From NCBI GenBank assembly GCA_023382535.1, contig JAHDWA010000014.1, positions 62,001-126,000 on the forward strand: a stretch of 64,000 bases of DNA, in the 5' to 3' direction. Below the pieces are notes generated by a model. It was not told the DNA's origin. It saw only the letters and a program-made list of their open reading frames with translations, and made no database searches. Every line of letters starts with the position of its first letter. The first letter of the stretch is position 1. The DNA is from Anaerolineae bacterium (lineage in GTDB: Bacteria > Chloroflexota > Anaerolineae > 4572-78 > J111). This document shows positions 8,501 to 17,234 of the stretch, piece by piece. The translations under genes were made by a program, and so were the position numbers.

Positions 8501-9425
8501 AAATATTGTAACTAAACGACTCATAAACCTGCGCGAACTGCTTGAAGATATAGTCAATCTTCTGGAACGGACAATTCCTGAAACTGTTTCGCTTGAGTTG
8601 GCTGTTGAATCGGGGGGAGGATACATGCTAAACGCCGATCCAACTCAATTGCAGCAGGCCCTCACCAATCTGGCAGTCAATGCCGCCGATGCGATGCCCC
8701 GGGGCGGAATCTTGAAATTTTCTCTGGGCCGTTTAACCCCGACCGCAGCTCAGCCATGGCCCTGCCCAGAGCTGGCTGCTGGTGATTGGTTAGTGTTGGC
8801 GGTGGCGGATACGGGTGCAGGCATGTCGCCGGAGGTACAAAAGCACCTTTTTGAGCCGTTTTTCACCACCAAAGAGGTGGGTCAGGGAACAGGCTTGGGA
8901 CTGGCCCAAGTTGAAGGAATTGTAAAGCAGCATGAGGGCTGTATTCAGGTCGAAAGCCAGGTAGGACAAGGTACAACATTTACCCTGTACTTCCCGGCGC
9001 TATCTTCAGCCCAATCTGTTGTCGCCCAAACAAGGCCTCCCGACAAAGGAAAGCAACGAGACCAGGAGAAATTGATTCTATTGGTCGAAGACAACCCCTC
9101 TGTCCTGCAGGTAGTAGAAGCTATGCTCAAGGGCTTGGGGCATCAAGTTTTGACCGCCCCCAACGGACGGCGCGCCTTTGAAATTTATGAGCAGCATCAG
9201 GCCAATATCGCCCTGGTCATCACCGATTTGACCATGCCCGAAATGGGTGGGCTGGCCCTGGCCGAAGCCCTGCACGGCAAAAATCGGGCCGTTAAAATAT
9301 TGGGTATGACGGGTTATCCTCTGAAAATAAAGAGTGAAGATCTGTTAGCTCAGGGAATCGTTGGCTGGCTGCAGAAGCCATTGACCCTTGAACAATTGAC
9401 CCGCCAGCTTGAGCGGGTGCTGTAG
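5589..9425 (+). CDS. Large hybrid histidine kinase (DICT-PAS-GAF-GAF-PAS-HisKA-HATPase-REC)
   Basis: About 1278 residues with no membrane segment, so probably cytosolic. In order: a DICT-like sensory region (about 20-150); coiled coil (about 205-260); PAS with the LIDNVPDLIFVKD signature; a second coiled coil; two GAF domains, each ending in AIALENARLYAET or AIAIENARLYAET; a further PAS; HisKA with the phospho-acceptor in AAGIAHDFNNIL; HATPase (NLAVNAADAMPRGG, then DTGAGM and GTGLGLAQ); and a C-terminal receiver with VEDN, the phospho-acceptor in ITDLTMPE and a conserved K in LQKPL. ATG 5577 is an alternative start. No cognate regulator gene is adjacent, so output may go through the fused receiver or a distant partner. 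Confidence 0.9.
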   Translation: MPAKKGSTLPASLFNKVRQKLNPSLPVIRCTKATLVHLSHTLEDLVLSRRRPAMIFAGFQESTYWRAETERYQELAQVAQQVCIFAGPPLPPESKAASLHITLNSDDPLRQEWFLTILSEAFSVVLSGQECQVGAPDEAARQFDTLWSFEPQVVNSALDLLEEVVATYRPDRLSELQAGRTKYPPSPPDPTLITEFTVKALHFQETLHRRHKETETTWQQYQESLEEQIFERTEALTKANQQLQQEIVERQRAEAALAEERNLLRTLIDNVPDLIFVKDVESRLILVNTASLLLRQLTEPDEMIGKTDFDLHSPELASQYYADEQCVIHSGQSLIAHEELYVTPSGQRKWLSTTKVPLRDSQGQIVGLVGLSRDITEQKQAKEELQRYRDHLEDLVIERTASLRAANQQLQREVAERKQAEAERERLLVAEREQRLLAETMQEVVLALTSQTSHAAVLDEILRQTQRIVPFKTAHIALLEGDFLRVGRWYGYQSFDQQEMAFRLLQPVANFPLDQLVIGSRIPLAVPDTQLESRWVVWPAVAWIRSYISVPICLQERVLGLLRLDSDIPGKFSDEDAYRLLSLANAAAIALENARLYAETQQRLKEQTALREAGAIISSTLGFSGVLSLIAEQMGRAIDVTSAYISIYNPDSSWTVLAEYYGPEASPQEKNISDLGVTYSMPEDNPAYLDCLRAGQVEILHRDDPNTPESERNHLRQFDGQSALLIPLRFSGELVAFADLWESRQRREFTRDEIALCQSIAQQAAIAIENARLYAETQKLYQQTQQQARQLEQILNTIVSGIILLDPDYRIKMANPAGQNYLLLLAGSEIGQTCTHLGGRPLAELLTAPQQGPYHEITPEGLTRPIFEVYARPIVGGPEAEGWVMVIRDTTDQRDIQKRMQQQEKLAAVGQLAAGIAHDFNNILTSVIGFAELARYAPDVPAPVRDDLGHIVQQGQRAARLVRQVLDFARKNIVTKRLINLRELLEDIVNLLERTIPETVSLELAVESGGGYMLNADPTQLQQALTNLAVNAADAMPRGGILKFSLGRLTPTAAQPWPCPELAAGDWLVLAVADTGAGMSPEVQKHLFEPFFTTKEVGQGTGLGLAQVEGIVKQHEGCIQVESQVGQGTTFTLYFPALSSAQSVVAQTRPPDKGKQRDQEKLILLVEDNPSVLQVVEAMLKGLGHQVLTAPNGRRAFEIYEQHQANIALVITDLTMPEMGGLALAEALHGKNRAVKILGMTGYPLKIKSEDLLAQGIVGWLQKPLTLEQLTRQLERVL

Positions 9426-9445
9426 TTGTCGCTAAACCGGGGATT

Positions 9446-9474
9446 TTGACAGTAAGGCTAACTCAGACTATACT
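9446..9474 (+). promoter_or_regulatory. Sigma-70-type promoter for the Nudix/NrtR-like gene
   Basis: TTGACA (9446-9451), a spacer of exactly 17 bases and TATACT (9469-9474) give a near-consensus promoter. The predicted leader before the ATG at 9511 is about 30 nt. Confidence 0.8.
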
Positions 9475-9510
9475 AAAAGCCCCTACATAGTCAGCTCCAG
9501 AAGGCCGCCA

Positions 9511-10221
9511 ATGAACATGCCCGAAACAGCCGAAACCTACGACGTAAGCCAGTACGAACGTCCTTCGGTGACGGTGGATGTGGTAATTTTTAGTATCCTG
9601 GATGAGGAGCTAAAAGTACTCCTGATCAAGCGCAAAGTTTGGCCTTGTGAAGGGATGTGGGCTATTCCCGGCGGCTTTGTTAAAATGGATGAAAGCCTGG
9701 AAGCCGCTGCCTACCGGGAACTGGCCGAAGAAACCGGGGTAACAAACGAAAATGTTTACCTGGAACAGCTTTACACCTTTGGAGAGCCGGATCGAGACCC
9801 GCGCACCCGGGTTATTACCGTAACTTACTTTGCCCTGGTAAGCGCCGATAAAATCAGTGCTCACGCCGCCGACGATGCCGAAGATGTGGGCTGGTTCTCT
9901 GTTTACCGTTTACCCCCACTGGCCTTTGACCACGCTGAAATACTGAATTACGCCCTAACCCGACTGCGTTACAAACTGGAATACTCTGCTGTTGGCTTCC
10001 AGCTTTTGCCAGAAAAGTTCACCCTGCGCGAATTGCAGGATGCTTATGAAATTATCTTGGGTACGAAGTTGGACAAAGGTAATTTTCGCAGCAAGTTGCG
10101 CAAAACCCAGGCAGTAGAGATGGTGGATGGCTACCGGGATACGGGTGGCCGTCCTGCTCGCTTGTATCGCTTTCGTGAAGATGCGGTGGCTGAGGTTAAA
10201 ACCCGTCGTCTTTTCCCTTAA
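9511..10221 (+). CDS. Nudix hydrolase with C-terminal winged helix (NrtR-like)
   Basis: A 236-residue protein. Residues 20-155 form a Nudix domain with a complete Nudix box (GGFVKMDE... RELAEETGV), so ADP-ribose-type hydrolysis is possible. Residues 165-236 resemble the winged-helix domain of NrtR regulators ([17 protein letters not shown]). NrtR proteins bind ADP-ribose and repress NAD-metabolism or sugar genes. No NAD gene is adjacent; the glgC pair follows about 100 bases downstream. Whether it is an enzyme, a regulator or both is not decided by sequence. The intact Nudix box is notable because some NrtR proteins have lost it. Confidence 0.85.
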   Translation: MNMPETAETYDVSQYERPSVTVDVVIFSILDEELKVLLIKRKVWPCEGMWAIPGGFVKMDESLEAAAYRELAEETGVTNENVYLEQLYTFGEPDRDPRTRVITVTYFALVSADKISAHAADDAEDVGWFSVYRLPPLAFDHAEILNYALTRLRYKLEYSAVGFQLLPEKFTLRELQDAYEIILGTKLDKGNFRSKLRKTQAVEMVDGYRDTGGRPARLYRFREDAVAEVKTRRLFP

Positions 10222-10229
10222 CAAAACAA

Positions 10230-10290
10230 CAGGGTAGCAACGTAGCAGAAAAGATTTGTGAACCTGCCTGCCTTGTCATGTGCTACCCTG
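10230..10290. repeat. Inverted repeat upstream of glgC
   Basis: CAGGGTAGCA (10230-10239) and TGCTACCCTG (10281-10290) form a perfect 10-bp inverted repeat across a 41-base spacer. It lies in the 100-base gap between the Nudix gene and glgC. It could be a regulatory site or a dispersed repeat; the arms are degenerate tandem GTAGCA units. Confidence 0.55.
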
Positions 10291-10322
10291 CTACTCTAGC
10301 AGCTATTAGCTTGGAGTCAACC

Positions 10323-11582
10323 ATGAAAACCTTAGCGATTCTAATGGCTGGCGGCGCCGGCACGCGCCTGACTGTACTATCAGATAAACGGGCCAAGCCG
10401 GCGGTGCCTTTTGCCGGTAAATACCGGATTATTGATTTTACCCTGTCCAATTGTGTTAACTCCGGCATTTATGATATTGCCGTTCTAACCCAATACCGGC
10501 CCCACTCGCTCAATACCCACATCGGCATTGGCAAGCCGTGGGATTTGGACCGGCAAAGGGGGGGCGTTCACCTGCGCCAGCCCTATCAGGGCAGCAGCGC
10601 CGACCTGGATTGGTATCGCGGCACTGCCGACGCGGTTTTTCGCAATCTGGATTTTATCCAAGATAACCAGCCAGACCTGGTCCTCATCCTTTCCGGCGAC
10701 CATATTTACAAGATGGACTATCGGCCCATGATAGAATACCATCAGGAAAAAGGAGCTGATTTAACTGTCGGCGTGATGGATGTTCCCCTGGAAGAGACAG
10801 ATCGCTTTGGGATTATGAGCGTCAATCGGAATATGCGGGTCACTGCGTTTACTGAGAAACCCAAAGAGCGGGATAAAGGAACGCTTGCTTCTATGGGTAT
10901 TTATGTTTTTAGTACGGATGTGCTTATCCGGCGCTTAAGTGAAGGCAGTGCTGAGGCTCCGCGCATTGATTTTGGCAAGGATGTTATTCCGAGCATGATC
11001 GCCGAGGATAGAGTTTATGCGTATGCCTTTGAGGGTTATTGGGTGGATGTTGGCACCATCCAATCCTACTGGGAAACAAACCTGGCCTTGACCAAACCCA
11101 GTGGCAGCGATCTCCTGAACTTACACGACCCTAATTGGGTTGTTCATACCCGCAGCGAGGAGCGCCCCCCAGTCAAGTTAGGGCCGCAGGCGCAAGTCGC
11201 CGACAGCCTTATCTCCAACGGTTGTGTTATTCGAGGGCGGGTAGAAGGTTCAGTGTTGTCGCCGGGGGTTTATGTATCGCCAGGGGCCATTGTGCGCGAG
11301 TCGGTGATTATCAATGACACCTGGATTGGGCCGGGGGCGATTATTGAGCGGGCTATTGTGGATGAAAATGCCGTAATTGGCGCCGGGACATTTGTCGGCT
11401 ACGGCGATGATATAACGCCCAACCAGCAGATGCCCGATAAACTCAATACCGGGATTACCGTAGTGGGTGCGGGGGCGCACATCCCTGGTGGCCTGGTGAT
11501 TGGTCGCAATGTGCTTGTCCATAGCGAGCGGCTGGAAAGTGAATTCCCGACCAGTGAAATTCGGAGTGGAGAAACAGTTTGA
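10323..11582 (+). CDS. glgC: Glucose-1-phosphate adenylyltransferase
   Basis: A 419-residue GlgC making ADP-glucose from ATP and glucose-1-phosphate, the committed step of glycogen synthesis. The pyrophosphorylase loop is intact (AGGAGTRL, with R15 and K25 of the RAKPA segment). So are GDHIYKMDY with the catalytic aspartate and FTEKP with the sugar-phosphate lysine. The C-terminal half is a left-handed beta-helix of hexapeptide repeats (VIGAGTFVG and similar). I start at ATG 10323 because the [11 protein letters not shown] sequence matches the family N-terminus. It is followed after about 80 bases by a paralogue in the same direction. Confidence 0.93.
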   Translation: MKTLAILMAGGAGTRLTVLSDKRAKPAVPFAGKYRIIDFTLSNCVNSGIYDIAVLTQYRPHSLNTHIGIGKPWDLDRQRGGVHLRQPYQGSSADLDWYRGTADAVFRNLDFIQDNQPDLVLILSGDHIYKMDYRPMIEYHQEKGADLTVGVMDVPLEETDRFGIMSVNRNMRVTAFTEKPKERDKGTLASMGIYVFSTDVLIRRLSEGSAEAPRIDFGKDVIPSMIAEDRVYAYAFEGYWVDVGTIQSYWETNLALTKPSGSDLLNLHDPNWVVHTRSEERPPVKLGPQAQVADSLISNGCVIRGRVEGSVLSPGVYVSPGAIVRESVIINDTWIGPGAIIERAIVDENAVIGAGTFVGYGDDITPNQQMPDKLNTGITVVGAGAHIPGGLVIGRNVLVHSERLESEFPTSEIRSGETV

Positions 11583-11586
11583 ATGA

Positions 11587-11623
11587 GCGAATGGGCGAAT
11601 AAGAGCTGCTATTCGCCATTCGT
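11587..11623. repeat. Hairpin-forming repeat between the two glgC paralogues
   Basis: CGAATGGGCGAATA and TATTCGCCATTCG pair with one bulge, and further GTTCGCTATTCG copies follow to about 11639. The tract fills the short gap between the two genes. It could adjust the ratio of the two subunits, but it also looks like a dispersed simple repeat. Confidence 0.55.
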
Positions 11624-11660
11624 CCGTTCGCTATTCGCTTATCAAACAAGGTGAAGGGCA

Positions 11661-12896
11661 ATGAAAACTCTAGTCATGATTATGGCCGGTGGAGCCAGTG
11701 AAGATTTGAGCGTGCTGACTGCTACACGCGCTGAACCGGCGATTCCGTTTGGCGGCAAGTTTCGGATTATTGATTTTTCCTTGTCCAATACGGTCAACTC
11801 CGGATTGTACCACGTGGCTCTGCTCACTCAATATATGCCCCGCTCTCTAAATGATCACGTCGGGGTTGGTAAGCCATGGGACCTGGACCGCTCTCAGGGA
11901 GGTTTGCGCTTGCTACAGCCCTACGTCGGGCGCGATAACAGTGGGTGGCAGCGCGGCACTGCCGATGCGGTGCGCCGTAACATGGATTTTGTCGAAGAGC
12001 AGCGGGTAGACAATGTGCTTGTTTTAGCCGGTGACCACATTTACAAGATGGACTATCGCCCGATGCTGCGCTTTCACCAGCAAACTCAGGCTGATGTCAC
12101 CGTCGGGGTGCGCCGGGTCAGCCCGTTTGAAACCCATCGTTTTGGGATTGTCAGCACGGATGGTGATATGCGGGTCAGTGGCTTTAAAGAAAAACCGCGC
12201 CGCTCTAAAGAAACCCTGGCCTCGATGGGAATTTATATTTTTGACTTTAAAGCCCTCCGGGAAATTCTGCGCGATGAGAACTTGAATGATTTTGGCCGGG
12301 ATGTTTTGCCCGCTATTCTGCACTCGCACAAGATTTACGCCTACGCTTTTGAGGGTTACTGGGCGGATGTAGGCACTCTGCAAGCGTATTGGGAAGCCAA
12401 TATGGCGCTGCTGGCTGAGACACCGGCGCTTGACCTGTACGACCCCCAGTGGGTGATTCACACCCGCAGCGAAGAGCAGCCGCCGGTGCAAATTGGTTCC
12501 AATGCCTGGGTTGGGGGCAATCTGCTTTCCAATGGCTGTATCATCGAAGGGATTGTCGAGCGTTCAGTCCTGTCGCCTGGGGTGCGGGTTGCGCCGGGAG
12601 CGGTGGTGCGCGATTCGGTGATAATGAATGATACAGTAGTTAACTCCAATGCCAAGATTGAACGGGCCATCGTTGACAAAGAGGTTTGGATTGGCGAAGG
12701 CGCGGAGATCGGCTATGGGGTAGATAATGTTCCCAACCGGCGCCACCCGGAACGGCTGAACACAGGCTTAACCGTTATTGGCAAGCGGGCGCGTATTCCA
12801 GCTGGACTTAAGATTGGCCATAATGCGATCATTAATCCCCATGCCAATGAGTCCCACTTCCAAACAGACTTTATTGCCAGCGGCGAGACGGTGTAG
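11661..12896 (+). CDS. GlgC paralogue with altered catalytic loop (GlgD-like)
   Basis: A 411-residue protein that keeps the GlgC fold: a nucleotidyltransferase domain with GDHIYKMDY and EKP, then a C-terminal beta-helix. In the nucleotide-binding loop, however, the GGxGTRL...RAKP pattern reads GGASEDL...RAEP. Aligned to the upstream GlgC without gaps, G13 is S, R15 is D and K25 is E. In plant ADP-glucose pyrophosphorylase, the equivalent Arg and Lys are kept in the catalytic subunit and lost in the regulatory one. I infer a non-catalytic partner that forms a hetero-oligomer with the upstream GlgC. A sugar-nucleotide enzyme with other specificity is the alternative. Confidence 0.82.
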   Translation: MKTLVMIMAGGASEDLSVLTATRAEPAIPFGGKFRIIDFSLSNTVNSGLYHVALLTQYMPRSLNDHVGVGKPWDLDRSQGGLRLLQPYVGRDNSGWQRGTADAVRRNMDFVEEQRVDNVLVLAGDHIYKMDYRPMLRFHQQTQADVTVGVRRVSPFETHRFGIVSTDGDMRVSGFKEKPRRSKETLASMGIYIFDFKALREILRDENLNDFGRDVLPAILHSHKIYAYAFEGYWADVGTLQAYWEANMALLAETPALDLYDPQWVIHTRSEEQPPVQIGSNAWVGGNLLSNGCIIEGIVERSVLSPGVRVAPGAVVRDSVIMNDTVVNSNAKIERAIVDKEVWIGEGAEIGYGVDNVPNRRHPERLNTGLTVIGKRARIPAGLKIGHNAIINPHANESHFQTDFIASGETV

Positions 12897-12903
12897 ATAT
12901 AGC

Positions 12904-12930
12904 GTCCACAGATCAAGTGGACCATTTTTT
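12904..12930 (+). terminator. Terminator after the glgC pair
   Basis: The arms GTCCAC (12904-12909) and GTGGAC (12917-12922) are followed by CATTTTTT. The stem is short but the T-tract is good. It separates the glgC pair from the convergent aldo/keto reductase. Confidence 0.6.
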
Positions 12931-12937
12931 GCGGCGA

Positions 12938-13867
12938 CTATTTCGGCAGCGCTTGCGGGTGATCGGGACGGACCAGCTCCAAGTCGGCGGCGCTGGCATT
13001 TGTTTCAACCTGCTCAACTGTTTTGCAGCCGGGGATAACACATGTAACGGCTGGATGCTGTAAACACCAGGCCAGCGCCCAGGAGGCCATGGCTATTCCG
13101 GTAGGGACTTCGTTCTGCTGAATTTCCTGCACCTGTTGGAGCCGCCTTTGCAGGTCCACCTGGTCCTGGCGGGATCGAACATCATCCTCCTGGGTGAAGA
13201 GCGTACCCGGCTGATACTTGCCACTCAACAAGCCGCTGGCCAAGGGTACCCGGGCCAGCACCCCTAAATCCTGCTCACGGCATAAAGGCAAGACCCGTTC
13301 CTGTGGTGTTCGGTCTAAACGGTTATAAACCACCTGAATCGCACTGACCCCCACCTGGGCTGCGCGCTCGGTTTGGTAGATACTATCAATCCGGCTGCTG
13401 AGGGAGATACCCAGGTAGCGGATTTTGCCCGCCTGGACTTGCCGGTTCAGCATGGTCCACAGATCGTCCTGAGCAAAAACCTCGTCGGTGCCGGAGTGGA
13501 ATTGGTACAGGTCAATCGTGTCAGTACGCAGCGCCTTGAGCGAGGCTTCGAGCTGTTGTAAAACCTCCTGGGGCGACCACTGCTCGATCCGCTCAAAAGG
13601 GCGCGAAAATTTGTGCCCGAATTTGGTCGCTATAATCCAGGATGCCCGCTCTTTTGCAACAGCTTGGCCAATGAGCGACTCGGACAAGTGATCTCCGTAA
13701 CACTCAGCCGTGTCAATCAGGTTGACCCCCAAATCCCTGGCCCGGTCGAGCAGCCGCTTGACCTCCTGCGGCGTAAAAGATTGACCCCATTCACCGCCAA
13801 ACTGCCACGCGCCAAGGCCAATAACCGAGACCTTTAAATCCGTTTTCCCCAGCCGCCGATATTTCAT
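12938..13867 (-). CDS. Aldo/keto reductase
   Basis: A 309-residue NAD(P)H-dependent oxidoreductase of the TIM-barrel AKR superfamily. The catalytic tetrad is visible: Asp in NLIDTAECYG, Tyr in the same segment, Lys in IIATKFG and His in LYQFHSG. The protein resembles the YajO/perakine-reductase-like group. I chose ATG 13867 because GGGAGG lies 6 nt upstream; the longer frame to 13888 has no ribosome site. It converges on the glgC pair and is probably a single-gene transcript. The substrate is unknown. Confidence 0.88.
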   Translation of the reverse strand: MKYRRLGKTDLKVSVIGLGAWQFGGEWGQSFTPQEVKRLLDRARDLGVNLIDTAECYGDHLSESLIGQAVAKERASWIIATKFGHKFSRPFERIEQWSPQEVLQQLEASLKALRTDTIDLYQFHSGTDEVFAQDDLWTMLNRQVQAGKIRYLGISLSSRIDSIYQTERAAQVGVSAIQVVYNRLDRTPQERVLPLCREQDLGVLARVPLASGLLSGKYQPGTLFTQEDDVRSRQDQVDLQRRLQQVQEIQQNEVPTGIAMASWALAWCLQHPAVTCVIPGCKTVEQVETNASAADLELVRPDHPQALPK

Positions 13868-14148
13868 GCAGCCTCCCATCACCCACAAAGTTGTTTAGGC
13901 TGTTGATTATAATGCTAAAGCTCGCCTTACGTCAATGTGGGAACGAAATTCAGAAATTGTGCCAAGAATAGCCTTGGTTCGCAATTTGTCAGCCACCCTT
14001 TAGCCATTTATAATAACGCAGTGTTCTTTGACCGTGATTTTTATGACTTTTGTCACTGCCAAGCGCTAAAACTTTATTGTATTCTCTTAAAGTAATTTTA
14101 AGTATGTCAGTGTAAACTATACGTAAATCCCCTCACAGGAGAAGAATA
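13868..14148. other. Non-coding divergent region between the aldo/keto reductase and ccmE
   Basis: An AT-rich 281-base gap that must hold promoters for both directions. A -10-like TAAACT (14113-14118) lies 30 bases before the ccmE ATG, preceded by TG two bases upstream, but I found no convincing -35. A CAGGAGAAG ribosome site precedes ccmE. No RNA gene or operator was recognised. Confidence 0.4.
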
Positions 14149-14616
14149 ATGGCTCAATCTACAGTTACACCAACAGTACAGATTGCCGGCCAGGCAGCCA
14201 ACAAAAAAATCAAGTTCATTATTGGGGGTGTCATTATTGCCCTGGCGATTGTTTACTTAATCTACACCGGTGTGCAAAGCTCGGCCGCTTATTTCCTCAC
14301 CGTTGATGAGTTGTATGCCAAAGGGGTGGCAATTGAAAACCAGACCGTTCGTGTTTCAGGCAAAGTTGATGCCACAACCATTGAGTTTAATAACCGCGAT
14401 TTGCTGCTGACTTTTGATGTCACCAGTGAAACCGGCCAGCGCATGCCTGTTGTTTTCAATGGCCCTAAACCCGATCAAATGCGCGAGGGCGCTGAGGCTA
14501 TTGTCGAAGGCAAGTATGATGGCCAAACCTTTACTGCCCAGACTTTACTGCTCAAATGCCCCAGCCGCTATGAAGAGCAGGGAATCGAAGAAGTCCAGGT
14601 AGAGGCAGTCAAATAA
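14149..14616 (+). CDS. ccmE: Cytochrome c maturation haem chaperone CcmE (Cys-type)
   Basis: A 155-residue membrane-anchored protein with one TM segment (about residues 22-42) and an OB-fold domain outside. CcmE binds haem covalently and hands it to CcmF. In most bacteria the haem attaches to the His of HxxxY. Here the aligned position is Cys137 in CPSRY, giving CxxxY. A Cys-type CcmE is known from archaea and Desulfovibrio. It is the first gene of the ccm operon, 44 bases before ccmF. Confidence 0.9.
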   Translation: MAQSTVTPTVQIAGQAANKKIKFIIGGVIIALAIVYLIYTGVQSSAAYFLTVDELYAKGVAIENQTVRVSGKVDATTIEFNNRDLLLTFDVTSETGQRMPVVFNGPKPDQMREGAEAIVEGKYDGQTFTAQTLLLKCPSRYEEQGIEEVQVEAVK

Positions 14617-14660
14617 TACGTTTAACGAGGAACGTTAAACACTGAAAGGTTGGAGTCCTT

Positions 14661-16679
14661 ATGCCGAATATCGGATATGTCGCCCTCACGTTAGCCCTGG
14701 CCCTGGCTGTTTATGCGGCAGTGGTCGCTGTTGTGGGAGCACAGCGGCGCATGCCGGAATTAGTGGCCAGCGCCCGCAACGCTGCTTTTGGGGTCACTGG
14801 CCTGCTTACCCTGGCCGTCATCATTATCGAATACCTTCTTATTGCCGGACATTACCAAACAGAGTATGTGGCTGAGGTGAGCAACCGCGCAGCCCCGCTG
14901 TTTTATCGGATAACTGCCCTGTGGGGTGGCCAAGATGGCTCACTGCTGTTCTGGTCATGGTTGATGTCTATTTTTGCGGCTTTGGTGCTACTGCGCAAGT
15001 GGGGTTCGATGCGGGTGATGATGCCTTATGTCATTGCCGTCACTCAGATCACCGTTGCTTTTTTTGTGATGTTGGTTGTTTTTGTGGCCAACCCTTTTGC
15101 TCAGTTGGATTTTGTGCCGGCTGACGGCAGCGGCCTCAACCCGCTGCTGCGTCATTTTGGCATGATCATTCACCCCCCGGTGCTCTACATTGGTTTTGTC
15201 TCCTTCGTCATTCCGTATGCTTTTGCTATCGCTGCATTAATTACGCGCCAATCCGGTGACTTGTGGATTCGAACGACCCGCCGCTGGACCTTGACTGCCT
15301 GGGTTTTCCTGAGCGCGGGCTTACTGTTGGGCGGCTGGTGGGCTTACGATGTCCTGGGCTGGGGCGGTTATTGGGGCTGGGACCCGGTCGAGAACGCCTC
15401 CCTTATTCCCTGGTTGGTAGCAACGCCCTTCTTGCACTCGGTTATGATGCAGGAAAACCGGGGTATGCTCAAACGCTGGAATATGGCCCTGATTATCCTG
15501 ACCTTTTGTCTGGTCATCGAAGGCACGTTTTTAACCCGCTCCGGAGTTATCTCCTCGGTCCATACGTTTGCCCAAAGCGCAATTGGACCGCTTTTTTTGG
15601 TTTTTATCGGCCTGATGTTCATCGCCTCCTTTTACCTCTTTGTGTCGCGCTGGAATGATTTGAGTTCGGATAATGAACTTGACTCCCTTTTCTCCCGTGA
15701 GTCGTTCTTTTTGTTAAACAATTTGATTTTTATCGGGTTGGCCGTGGCCGTGTGGTGGGGTACGCACTTTCCGCTCTTCTCCGAAGCGTTGATGGGCGAG
15801 AAAATTGTGGTCGGACCGCCCTTCTTTGAGCAGACGACGGCCCCCTTATGGGCTATTGTCATCCTGCTCATGGGCGTAGCTCCCCTCATCCCCTGGCGGC
15901 GTGCTTCCCTCAAAAAGATAGGCGACACCTTGCTGTGGCCGGCCGCTTTTGGCCTGCTGACGATAGCGGTACTTTATATCCTCGTTGGGGTGAAAATATT
16001 TGGCGCGCTCCTTGGGTTTGGCCTGTGCGCCTTCACCTTAGCAGCAACCTTGATTGAGTATTGGCGCGGGGTCAGTGCTCGTCATCGGAGCAAGGGGGAG
16101 AGCTACCCGGTGGCTTTGTGGCGATTAGTGGGCCGCAACCGCCGCCGCTACGGCGGATATCTCATCCACATCGGCATTATTCTGGTGGCGATTGGAATTG
16201 TCGGCAGCCGATTCTATCAGGTAGAAACTCAGCACAACCTGGCCGTTGGCGAAACTATGACCATTAGCAGCGACTTCATCGGGACGTATGAGCTAACTTA
16301 TCGCGGTCTCCGGGAAGGAGACAGCCCTGATGACCGGATTATTACGGAGGCCAATCTGGATGTCAAATTCAACGGCCAGCCCGCCGGGGTGTTAGTTCCC
16401 ACCCGTGAGTATTTTGTGGTCCAGGAGCAGCCAATGACCATTCCCGATAAGCGCAGCACCCTGGCCGATGATCTGTACGTAATTCTGGCGGGTTGGGAAG
16501 GCAACGGCGAGACGGCCACGTTCAAGGCCTACATCAACCCCCTGGTCAACTGGCTCTGGATTGGTGGCTTTGTGTTTATCATCGGGACGCTGGTCGCTGC
16601 CTGGCCTACCGCCCAGGAAAGCAGCGAGCGCGCTCCGGCCAAGGCCAAAGTTCCGGCGACTGTCGCCCCGGCAAAGTAA
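14661..16679 (+). CDS. ccmF: Haem lyase CcmF
   Basis: A 672-residue polytopic membrane protein of the haem-handling family. The tryptophan-rich WWD signature is present (WAYDVLGWGGYWGWDPVEN), followed by external histidines. A large C-terminal extracytoplasmic domain precedes the last TM segment (WLWIGGFVFIIGTLVA). CcmF attaches haem to CxxCH motifs of apocytochromes using CcmE-haem and the CcmG/CcmH thiol relay. The length is normal for the family. The operon position after ccmE is classical. Confidence 0.95.
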   Translation: MPNIGYVALTLALALAVYAAVVAVVGAQRRMPELVASARNAAFGVTGLLTLAVIIIEYLLIAGHYQTEYVAEVSNRAAPLFYRITALWGGQDGSLLFWSWLMSIFAALVLLRKWGSMRVMMPYVIAVTQITVAFFVMLVVFVANPFAQLDFVPADGSGLNPLLRHFGMIIHPPVLYIGFVSFVIPYAFAIAALITRQSGDLWIRTTRRWTLTAWVFLSAGLLLGGWWAYDVLGWGGYWGWDPVENASLIPWLVATPFLHSVMMQENRGMLKRWNMALIILTFCLVIEGTFLTRSGVISSVHTFAQSAIGPLFLVFIGLMFIASFYLFVSRWNDLSSDNELDSLFSRESFFLLNNLIFIGLAVAVWWGTHFPLFSEALMGEKIVVGPPFFEQTTAPLWAIVILLMGVAPLIPWRRASLKKIGDTLLWPAAFGLLTIAVLYILVGVKIFGALLGFGLCAFTLAATLIEYWRGVSARHRSKGESYPVALWRLVGRNRRRYGGYLIHIGIILVAIGIVGSRFYQVETQHNLAVGETMTISSDFIGTYELTYRGLREGDSPDDRIITEANLDVKFNGQPAGVLVPTREYFVVQEQPMTIPDKRSTLADDLYVILAGWEGNGETATFKAYINPLVNWLWIGGFVFIIGTLVAAWPTAQESSERAPAKAKVPATVAPAK

Positions 16680-16685
16680 AACATA

Positions 16686-17234
16686 ATGATGAGTTTTCAG
16701 AAGGTCACGCTTAAACTTACTTTATCCCTATTTTTAGCAATTATCGTCTACCTGCTCCTTACTACTTACTATCTCCTTCCTATTTCTTACTTTACCACCT
16801 TCGCTCAAGAAACTGACTACGACCGGGTCAATGAAATTGCCAAACATCTAAATTGTCCTACCTGCGCTGGGATTAACTTGGCTGACTGCCGGACTTTAAC
16901 GTGCGAGCAGTGGCGTGACCAAATTGATGATCTGGTCAAGCAGGGTTACAGCGACAAAGAAGTACTCGATTATTTTGTTACCCGTTTTGGCGAACAAGTG
17001 CTGCAAGAACCCCCTAAAAGTGGCTCAACTCTATTTTTGTGGGTCTTGCCGGTCACAATTTTGCTGGCGGGTGGTGTCTGGCTGGCTTTTGCGCTGCGGC
17101 GATGGGCGGGCCGAGAGGTAGTGCCGGTTGCGACTGCATCGCCAGAAATCAATCCGGCCTCAAATGTACCGCAGCCACCTCACCATTATTTGGGCCAGGT
17201 TGAGAAAGATCTAAACCTGGGAGATGGAGATTAA
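16686..17234 (+). CDS. ccmH: Apocytochrome thiol reductase CcmH (CcmL-type)
   Basis: 182 residues: a signal/TM segment, a three-helix CcmH domain and a second TM near residues 113-135. The redox motif is NCPTC, in place of the usual RCxxC, and it is followed by two extra cysteines (LADCRTLTCEQW). The family keeps apocytochrome cysteines reduced for haem ligation. The first 35 residues are encoded by a pyrimidine-rich repeat-like tract (about 16740-16800), so the N-terminus is probably recently remodelled. It overlaps the next gene by 11 bases if ccmG starts at 17224. Confidence 0.88.
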   Translation: MMSFQKVTLKLTLSLFLAIIVYLLLTTYYLLPISYFTTFAQETDYDRVNEIAKHLNCPTCAGINLADCRTLTCEQWRDQIDDLVKQGYSDKEVLDYFVTRFGEQVLQEPPKSGSTLFLWVLPVTILLAGGVWLAFALRRWAGREVVPVATASPEINPASNVPQPPHHYLGQVEKDLNLGDGD

